37,757 nt of DNA from Akkermansia sp. (GTDB lineage Bacteria > Verrucomicrobiota > Verrucomicrobiia > Verrucomicrobiales > Akkermansiaceae). Every line of letters begins with the position of its first letter. Positions within the stretch are counted from its first letter, which is position 1. The stretch spans positions 1 to 37,757 of the forward strand of contig JAFURE010000032.1 in the NCBI GenBank assembly GCA_017471985.1, read 5' to 3'. The notes beneath the pieces were generated by a model, which worked only from the letters and a program-made list of their open reading frames with translations, was not told the origin of the DNA and searched no databases. The translations under genes and the position numbers were made by a program. Shown in pieces: positions 32,586-37,757 of this stretch.

Positions 32586-33397
32586 TTGAGTCTTTTTTCA
32601 AATCCACGAACCGTGACTATACGCTACTTCACGGGGACAGCCTCAAATTGCTTCCGAAAATTGACTTCAAGTTCGATTGTATCTTCGCCGATCCTCCCTA
32701 CTTCCTCAGCAATGGAGGTATCAGCTACCAATCAGGTGAAGTTGTCTGTGTAGACAAAGGAAATTGGGATAAAGCAGAAACTCCTGAACAAATCGACACT
32801 TTCAACAGAGAATGGCTAACGCTCTGTAGAGAGAAATTGAGCGACAACGGCACCATTTGGATATCCGGCACATATCATAACATCTTTAGTATAGCTAACA
32901 TTCTTAAAAGTTTAGGCTTTAAAATACTTAACGTTGTCACTTGGGTTAAAACCAATCCACCGCCCAATATCTCCTGTCGATTTTTCACTTATTCGTCTGA
33001 ATTTGTTATCTGGGCTCGCAAAAATCCTAAGAAGCCGCACTATTTTAATTACGAGCTCATGAAAAAGCTCAACGATAACAAACAAATGCCTGACGTATGG
33101 CACTTACCGGCTATTGCCCGATGGGAAAAATCATGCGGTAAGCATCCCACCCAGAAACCGCTTTCACTCCTTACTCGTATCATTCTTGCCTCCACTCCGG
33201 AAAATGGATGGATTCTCGACCCATTCTGCGGTAGTGGTACCACAGGAATCGCTGCCTCCCTGCTCGGGCGTCGATTTTTGGGCATTGAGAAAGAACTCCC
33301 GTTCCTGGAAATAGCAAAAAACAGACGCGAGGAGCTGAATTCAGAAACAACGCGCTTCGCTATCGCTTCCAAAATAAAGGATTTGAAAAAAATCTGA
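32582..33397 (+). CDS. DNA adenine methyltransferase, DpnA-like (beta class)
   Basis: A second N6-adenine methyltransferase for the same restriction system. Here catalytic DPPYFLSNGG comes first (about residue 36) and the AdoMet-binding DPFCGSGTTGIAA last (about residue 212), the beta-class order. KHPTQKPLSLL between them is the typical lead-in to motif I. DpnA of the DpnII system has this architecture and can also methylate single-stranded DNA, which helps protect incoming plasmids. The start overlaps the endonuclease stop, so it is translated together with it. In DpnII the order is methylase-methylase-nuclease; here the nuclease is in the middle. Confidence 0.9.
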   Translation: MIESFFKSTNRDYTLLHGDSLKLLPKIDFKFDCIFADPPYFLSNGGISYQSGEVVCVDKGNWDKAETPEQIDTFNREWLTLCREKLSDNGTIWISGTYHNIFSIANILKSLGFKILNVVTWVKTNPPPNISCRFFTYSSEFVIWARKNPKKPHYFNYELMKKLNDNKQMPDVWHLPAIARWEKSCGKHPTQKPLSLLTRIILASTPENGWILDPFCGSGTTGIAASLLGRRFLGIEKELPFLEIAKNRREELNSETTRFAIASKIKDLKKI

Positions 33398-33424
33398 ATG
33401 TGTGATATTTTGTCTGGATAAGTC

Positions 33425-33453
33425 TTGACTAGCCGTATTACATTATATATAAT
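33425..33453 (+). promoter_or_regulatory. Promoter of the orphan gene at 33465
   Basis: TTGACT, 17 nt, consensus TATAAT. The -10 box ends 11 nt before the ATG, so the leader would be about 5 nt. There is no Shine-Dalgarno sequence. Confidence 0.65.
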
Positions 33454-33464
33454 ACCTCATATCC

Positions 33465-33857
33465 ATGAACCATACATACCAATCGAAATGCGAAGTCAAA
33501 GGCCGCGATAATGGGATCGACCACATGATTGTCGCCTTCTACCGAGACAAAACTCTCGTCTCAAGAGAAAGAGTCACTCGAGATCCGGACACAGACGGGT
33601 GGAACTATTGCATGGATGTTTTTGAAGGTCAATACACTGCTTTCGATGTTATGGCGGGTATTGCAGGATTAAACAATGCATTCAACGATGCCGATGCCCT
33701 ATGTTATGAAGCCTGCTGGGAATGCCCCGGCGAGCTCATCGATATCTTATGTTACTACGAAAATACCTTCTCTAAAGAATTGTTACAACAACGCAAGGAA
33801 GCAGTCAGCGCGAATATCAACTCCTACAACTTCCCGGTGACACCTGCTATTCATTAA
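33465..33857 (+). CDS. Hypothetical protein, unknown function
   Basis: 130 residues with no family I recognise. The N-terminal half alternates strands (MIVAFYRDKTLVSRERVTRD and WNYCMDVFEGQYTAFDVMAGI). The C-terminal half is helical and acidic, with four cysteines (YEACWECPGELIDILCYY). No signal peptide or membrane span. A good promoter precedes it. Its stop overlaps the stop of the convergent NADAR-like gene by 4 bp. It follows the restriction operon but has its own promoter and may be cargo of the same island. Confidence 0.65.
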   Translation: MNHTYQSKCEVKGRDNGIDHMIVAFYRDKTLVSRERVTRDPDTDGWNYCMDVFEGQYTAFDVMAGIAGLNNAFNDADALCYEACWECPGELIDILCYYENTFSKELLQQRKEAVSANINSYNFPVTPAIH

Positions 33858-34354
33858 CTGTCCCCCCTCCCATCTCGCAACCAGGTAAGGATGCCGGTGA
33901 ATTCGGTGATGGTGAGAACGGTTTGGGTGGGGTCGTTTTTGCCGATGGAGTGGTCGAGATTCATGCCGGTGGTGGCAGCGAGGGCAGCGCGATAGTCGGG
34001 GTTCTGATTGTAGCAGGCGCAGAAGGCTGCGCGAAGCAGTTGTTGGCAGTCGGGCGAGAGTCTGGGGTAAGACTTACCGCGCCAGTAGAGGGTTTGAGCG
34101 GTTTTCCAGTCATATCGGCGGCCGGCACGCATGGCCCGGCCACCGACCAGGGCACAGATTTCCGTCTGGCGCTCACAGTCCTGCACCTTCAGACTCTGCA
34201 AAAATCCCTCGAGCGAGGCGCAGGCCACGCCATCAAACACGAAGGCATTCGGCGCAAAGTTGCTCAACAGGGTTGAGGGGTACACACTCGTGCGAATATC
34301 GTACGTGTTTGTGGCGGGGTTGTAATCGGGATTATCTGTAAAGACTGAGTTCAT
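33854..34354 (-). CDS. NADAR-like (YbiA/DUF1768-related) protein, copy 2
   Basis: The block LSNFAPNAFVFDGVACASLE, then GFLQSLKVQD, is the NADAR signature (S-N-F, then the Glu and Gln of E-x-x-x-Q). YDWKTAQTLYWRGKSY supplies the conserved Trp region, and HSIGKNDPTQTVLTITEF ends the domain. NADAR proteins act on ADP-ribose-like N-glycosides, and some reverse ADP-ribosylation of DNA or serve phage-conflict systems. Here the role is unknown. The ATG at 34354 is preferred to one at 34381 because it has a clear AAAGGGA ribosome-binding site, rare in this window, and avoids overlapping the gene upstream. About 45-50% of residues appear shared with the neighbouring copy by eye. Confidence 0.78.
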   Translation of the reverse strand: MNSVFTDNPDYNPATNTYDIRTSVYPSTLLSNFAPNAFVFDGVACASLEGFLQSLKVQDCERQTEICALVGGRAMRAGRRYDWKTAQTLYWRGKSYPRLSPDCQQLLRAAFCACYNQNPDYRAALAATTGMNLDHSIGKNDPTQTVLTITEFTGILTWLRDGRGDS

Positions 34355-34362
34355 CGTCCCTT

Positions 34363-34887
34363 TCAGTACAGGGTTCCACACTCGCGCAGGCGCAACAGGC
34401 GGCCCACAAATTCATCTATCGTCAGGATTGTCTGAGTAGGGTCATCCTTGCCGATGCTGTGAGCCAGGGTCGACTGGCCTGTGGCTGCCAGAGCCTTGCG
34501 GAACAGCTCGCACTGGTCATAGCATGTCTGGAACGCTCGGGAAATGAGCTGCCGGTACTCCTCGGTGTGGCGGCCATAGGCCCTCCCCTGCCAGTAGAGC
34601 GTCTGCTTAAGTTTCCACTCAATTTTCGAGCCTTCACGCTTAGCCATACCGCCGCGCATGTCGCAAAGCTCCATCTGTCGTTCGCGGTCATCGGTCTTGA
34701 GCGCCTGCAGGAACCCCTCCAGACACTTAAACTCAATACCGTCCATCACGAAGGGCTTATCACCCAAATTACTGAGTACGGCAAACTGCGGGTAGTCCTT
34801 CATGCCGGAAGAAATGTCGATTATACATTCCGGACTGTTAAAGTCCGGCTCTATTAGCTCTGTTTGTGTATCATCTGTTGTTTTCAT
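34363..34887 (-). CDS. NADAR-like (YbiA/DUF1768-related) protein, copy 1
   Basis: Paralogue of the next gene in the same operon, 8 bp apart. The signature is FAVLSNLGDKPFVMDGIEFK, then CLEGFLQALKTDDRERQMELC. It has SNL where the second copy has SNF, so one core position is substituted. IEWKLKQTLYWQGRAYGRH, then LAHSIGKDDPTQTILTIDEF, completes the domain. The N-terminus has an extra 30 residues (TELIEPDFNSPECIIDISSG) compared with the other copy. I take the ATG at 34887; an ATG at 34899 would add four residues. The pair may be duplicated enzymes with diverged substrates. Confidence 0.78.
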   Translation of the reverse strand: MKTTDDTQTELIEPDFNSPECIIDISSGMKDYPQFAVLSNLGDKPFVMDGIEFKCLEGFLQALKTDDRERQMELCDMRGGMAKREGSKIEWKLKQTLYWQGRAYGRHTEEYRQLISRAFQTCYDQCELFRKALAATGQSTLAHSIGKDDPTQTILTIDEFVGRLLRLRECGTLY

Positions 34888-34999
34888 GATATAATGCATC
34901 TGTTACACTGTATACGACGCCACGACAAGCCGAATTGTTGAAATATCTGTAATTTTCCCTCAACAGTTGCCCATCATCCCAACAATTACCTCTAAAAAC

Positions 35000-35028
35000 T
35001 TGCGCAGCCTTTGTAGTTAGAGTAAAAA
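35000..35028 (+). promoter_or_regulatory. LemA-like gene promoter, leaderless spacing
   Basis: TTGCGC, 17 nt, TAAAAA ends 8 nt before the ATG at 35037. Confidence 0.45.
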
Positions 35029-35036
35029 AGTGAGCC

Positions 35037-35594
35037 ATGGAATATCTCATAGCGTTGACATTACTGGTATTGGTGGGGGCCTGGGTTGTGGGGGCCTATA
35101 TTCGCCTGCACCATCTGTATGTGCGGGTACAGGGGGCCTGGGAGAAATGGCACAGTGCCGCCGAGCACCGCAATGAGTGCCTGGGGGATTTTGTGGCGGT
35201 GTTTACCTGCCACCTGCCGCAGGAGGACATGTTGGCGCGCGATATCCGCCGCTGGTCAGAGGACAGCCGGCGGGCTCTGGCAGCCCAAACAGCCGCGCCG
35301 CTGCAGGGGCGTGCTCGCGAGCTGGAGCTCACAGAGCGGCAATTACGGCGCGTTCTGCGCTATTCCGACCGCGCTATGGAGGCCACGCCACAGGCCGGTG
35401 AAACCGAGCAGCTGCTGGGGCTTTACCACACCATGGCACTCTCTGACCGCCTGCAGCAGGAGGAAGCCCATATCTACAACCGCACCGTGCGCGATTTCAA
35501 CGCCGCGCTCGACGAACCGGCCATGCGCCTCATCGGCCCCACCCTCGGATTTGCACCCATCGATGACCTGAACGGAGGAAAAGTTGGATTTTGA
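35037..35594 (+). CDS. LemA-like membrane protein
   Basis: An N-terminal membrane helix (LIALTLLVLVGAWVVGAYI) is followed by a long helical region. That region contains RVQGAWEKWHSAAEHRNECLGDF, split at the usual LemA position of NxVxxAWxxIDVQLKRRxDL. It ends with the motif EAHIYNRTVRDFNAALDEPAMRLIG, of which YNxxVRxYN is the LemA hallmark. At 185 residues the size is right. LemA proteins are exported, mostly of unknown function, and may assist membrane proteases. The last codons overlap a heptad repeat that begins the composite element downstream, which may have lengthened the C-terminus (KVGF). Confidence 0.75.
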   Translation: MEYLIALTLLVLVGAWVVGAYIRLHHLYVRVQGAWEKWHSAAEHRNECLGDFVAVFTCHLPQEDMLARDIRRWSEDSRRALAAQTAAPLQGRARELELTERQLRRVLRYSDRAMEATPQAGETEQLLGLYHTMALSDRLQQEEAHIYNRTVRDFNAALDEPAMRLIGPTLGFAPIDDLNGGKVGF

Positions 35595-35726
35595 ATTTTG
35601 GATTTTGAAATTATTGAAGTTCGGCGGGGCAAGCCCCGCAAGAAGAAGGCCGCCGTCTTCGCAGACGGCGGCTTTTCGCTTGCGGGCAAAGCCCGCCGAA
35701 CAACCTAAATTGTAGATTGTAAATCC
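35584..35726. repeat. Composite repeat: heptad tracts flanking nested GC palindromes
   Basis: Units TTGGATT, TTGAATT, TTGGATT and TTGAAAT repeat every 7 bp from 35584 to 35611. TAAATTG, TAGATTG and TAAATCC do so from 35706 to 35726. Between them an outer dyad (GTTCGGCGGG at 35619-35628, CCCGCCGAAC at 35692-35701) encloses three hairpins. The element fills the gap between two convergent genes and enters the LemA-like coding end. Confidence 0.75.
35649..35676 (+). terminator. Bidirectional-type terminator hairpin inside the composite repeat
   Basis: A perfect 10-bp stem (35649-35658 with 35663-35672, GCCGCCGTCT and its complement) with a TCGC loop is followed by TTTT on the plus strand. On the minus strand it is followed by a short CTTCTTCTT tract. 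It can end both the LemA-like transcript and tig. Confidence 0.65.
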
Positions 35727-35729
35727 CCT

Positions 35730-37031
35730 TTACTCCACAGTCACCTTGGCGTTGCGGGCCAGCAGGTCAATGACCTTGGAGGTAATGATGCTCAGGCGGA
35801 TACCGGTCATGCGGTTCTCGCGCTGCAGCTTGCGGACGAAGTTCTTCAGGTTCTTCTCGCGAGCCTGCTCAGCCATGTTGGAGATAGCGTTGAGCATCTC
35901 GGCATCGGTGGCGGTAATCATCTCGCGGCGGGCAATCTCCTGCAGGGCGAAGTACACGCGCAGGTTGCGCTCGGTCTCGGCCTTGGCCTCCTCGCGCATG
36001 GCGTCCATGTCCTTGGCGGCCTCGTAGTTACCGGCCTGAATAGCGGCGTAGAGCTTGCGCTGCACGGTGTTCTCATTCTCGCGCTCCACCAGGTCAGCCG
36101 GCAGGGCGAAGGAAAGCTGATCGGCCAGTTTCTCGGAAATCTGGTCAGCCTTGGCCTCGTCGTTGCTGCGCTCCTTGGAGCTCTTCAGGTTCTCGCGCAC
36201 AATGTCACGAATCTCCTCCATGCTCTTGCCGGGCAGAGCGCTGGCAAACAGCTCGGGGGTCACCTCGGGCACCTGCTTCTCGCGCACCTCCTTCACCACG
36301 CAGCAGAAGGTAACCTCCTTGCCGGCCAGGTCAGAGATGGGGAAGTCCTCCTTCAGCTTGGCCACAATGTCCTTGGTCTCGCCGGCGCTCACGCCTACCA
36401 GACCATCAGCCAGCTCGGGGATGAAACGGTCGTCCTCCAGGCTTACCCAGTAGCCCTCGCGGCCCTCCAGGAAACCAACGCTCTTGCCGCAGTACTCGGC
36501 GGTGGGCTTGCCCTCGCAGGTAGTCTTGAAGTCCACCACCACGATGTCGCCCTTGGCGCTGGCGCGCTCGGTCACCTCGTGCTTGGCGGAGGTCTCGGCA
36601 AACTTCTGCAGGGTCTCGTCAATCTCAGCGTCGGTCACATCGGTGGTGGGCACAGTCACCTCTATACCCATGTACTCGGGCAGCTCGAACTCGGGCACCA
36701 CAGTCAGCGTGGCCTTCAGCGTGTAGGAGCCATCCTCGGCCACCACACCCTCGGGAGTACCGAAATCCAGCACCTTCAGGTCGGGGTTATCCTCCAGGCA
36801 CTTGTCCTGAATATCGCTCTTCATGCGGTAATCGAGCTCCTCGCTGATTTCGGCAGCATAGCGCTTGGCAATCATGCTCTTGGGAGCCTTGCCGGGACGG
36901 AAACCGGGCAGACGGGCGCTCTTGGCATAGTTGGACAGAATGCCATCCTTCACGGTGGCCACATCACTTGCCGGTACGGTAGCGCTCAGGCTTACCTGGC
37001 AATCGCTGATTTTGTCGATAGTAATTTCCAT
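35730..37031 (-). CDS. tig: Trigger factor
   Basis: The ribosome-bound chaperone that meets nascent chains at the exit tunnel. The N-terminal ribosome-binding domain has its signature in LPGFRPGKAPKSMI (residues 41-54). A PPIase (FKBP-like) domain follows at about residues 150-245 (ASAKGDIVVVDFKT, then LADGLVGVSAGETKDI). The C-terminal helical arms hold PADLVERENENTVQRKLYA. The length of 433 residues is the family norm. The usual neighbours clpP and clpX are not adjacent on this side; if present they would lie upstream of the gene's promoter, outside the visible part. The gene has a conventional leader of about 27 nt, unlike most genes here. Confidence 0.96.
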   Translation of the reverse strand: MEITIDKISDCQVSLSATVPASDVATVKDGILSNYAKSARLPGFRPGKAPKSMIAKRYAAEISEELDYRMKSDIQDKCLEDNPDLKVLDFGTPEGVVAEDGSYTLKATLTVVPEFELPEYMGIEVTVPTTDVTDAEIDETLQKFAETSAKHEVTERASAKGDIVVVDFKTTCEGKPTAEYCGKSVGFLEGREGYWVSLEDDRFIPELADGLVGVSAGETKDIVAKLKEDFPISDLAGKEVTFCCVVKEVREKQVPEVTPELFASALPGKSMEEIRDIVRENLKSSKERSNDEAKADQISEKLADQLSFALPADLVERENENTVQRKLYAAIQAGNYEAAKDMDAMREEAKAETERNLRVYFALQEIARREMITATDAEMLNAISNMAEQAREKNLKNFVRKLQRENRMTGIRLSIITSKVIDLLARNAKVTVE

Positions 37032-37064
37032 GGTACTAGAGGTTTGAAAATTTTTCGCTGGCGC

Positions 37065-37093
37065 ATTTTAGCCGACAAACGCCACACATGCAA
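37065..37093 (-). promoter_or_regulatory. tig promoter
   Basis: On the minus strand TTGCAT, 17 nt, TAAAAT. The -10 box ends 33 nt before the ATG, so this message has a true 5' leader. Confidence 0.5.
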
Positions 37094-37199
37094 GCATATA
37101 GTGCGGCATATACGCATTTTTATTGATTTTCTGCCCGCTAGCAAGATAGGGGGTAAACCCTGCCCCGAAATTCCGAAGCCGCGTTTTGCCGACAAGTGA

Positions 37200-37757
37200 T
37201 GGTTGAATGACGATTTTTGATTGACGAGTTACCCGGCTTCGCCAAGGCTACGCCGTGGCAGGCAAGTTTCGATAGACAAATTGTTGAGCTTGGCGACTGC
37301 GTCGCATGCAGCGTAGCCTATTCCTCCGTTTACACCCGAGTCCTAAAGCGCGGACAATCGCTGCCCCCCGGGTGGGCGTAGCAAGTGAGTGAAGCGAGAC
37401 GCGAAGCCCCCTCCCGGCCTCCCTTTCTCGCCGTCAGGCGCGGAACTTTAAGCCCGCTTTGCGGGCGACAGCACATAGGCAGGGGTGAGCGAGCGCCGGC
37501 TCGCGTAGCCCCTGTTACAGGAATAAGAGGAAATGAAGCCCCGTGAAACGGTAGCGACAGCCTTTCTCGGACTGACGGTTGCATACATCTAAATCCCAAA
37601 GCTACCGCTCTTATCAGTCAGGCTGTCACCCCGTTTCACGGGGCTCTCAATATTTTTTGCTCAATACCCGGGGCTTCGCCGCTGCGCGGCTTCACCCCGC
37701 GCTATGTGCTGTCGCCCCGTTTACACGGGGCTTTTGATTCCGCTCCCCTTCGGTTCG
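37200..37757. repeat. Gene-free repeat cluster with nested long inverted repeats
   Basis: The left edge has a 7/14-bp-phased tract (TTGAATG, ACGATTT, TTGATTG, ACGAGTT at 37203-37230) running into palindromic GC sequence. Further right, GGGCGACAGCACATAG (37463-37478) has a perfect 16-nt inverted copy at 37702-37717. AGCCCCGTGAAACGG (37537-37551) has one at 37631-37645. GACAGCC at 37556 pairs with GGCTGTC at 37621. The two halves therefore read as inverted copies of a unit of about 100 bp around a centre of about 58 bp. Short hairpins CCCCGT/ACGGGG occur at 37629 and 37715. A frame open from 37599 back to 37330 on the minus strand is compositionally odd and not supported as a gene. Confidence 0.65.

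Noticed and set aside
34900..34999. Promoter for the NADAR-like pair
   Set aside because: Several partial boxes (TTGTCG, TATACA, TATATC) occur, but none has both good boxes and proper spacing, so I do not call one.
37330..37599. Minus-strand frame in the terminal repeat cluster
   Set aside because: It runs across the inverted repeats and has Arg/Pro/Ser-rich, low-complexity composition. It is more likely a by-product of repeat sequence.

Overview
The window reads as a Gram-negative chromosome with roughly mid-50s % GC. It has lipoprotein and beta-barrel export signals and an MBOAT/SGNH pair. A gut Verrucomicrobiota (Akkermansia-like) is my best guess. That rests on gene style only, namely the long YejB-type permease, few Shine-Dalgarno sites and many dispersed palindromic intergenic repeats. 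No rRNA, tRNA or strictly taxonomic marker is present to prove it.

Layout. 1-888: the 3' part of an IS110-family transposase, a strongly folded non-coding tail and a composite palindromic repeat. 889-7023 (minus strand): a peptide-type ABC transporter operon (permease, permease, binding protein, one ATPase). 7268-13038: an AT-richer accessory block. It holds an AbiL/RloAB-like ATPase pair whose second gene is frameshifted, a membrane/winged-helix orphan, and an HpaII-type restriction operon (HTH-fused C5 methyltransferase, endonuclease, Vsr). 13115-16486 (minus strand): a small KOW-like protein, rimO, two small membrane proteins and an FKBP isomerase. 16723-19854 (plus strand): an AAA ATPase coupled to a PD-(D/E)XK-like nuclease, then two tandem DUF1287 genes. 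19865-23317 (minus strand): an SGNH protein with an MBOAT acyltransferase, and a porin-like beta-barrel. 23595-27846: fabH and mfd. 27903-33397: a second accessory block with a TOTE-type primase-helicase-PLD protein divergent from a GATC-type restriction operon (Dam-like methyltransferase, MutH/Sau3AI-like endonuclease, DpnA-like methyltransferase). 33465-34887: an orphan and two tandem NADAR-like genes. 35037-37031: a LemA-like protein and tig. 37200-37757: a gene-free repeat cluster.

How it works together. Housekeeping genes (rimO, fabH, mfd, tig, FKBP, transporter) alternate with at least four defence-type modules. The two restriction operons use different chemistries (5-methylcytosine and N6-methyladenine) and each is a tight operon. 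Vsr repairs the mutagenic side effect of the first.

Two genome-wide habits stand out. Many genes start 6-8 nt after a sigma70-like -10 box, usually TTGCCA, 17 nt, TAGAAT or similar, which implies leaderless transcripts and fixes several start codons. Many intergenic gaps hold elements in which a 7-bp-phased tract abuts GC-rich palindromes.
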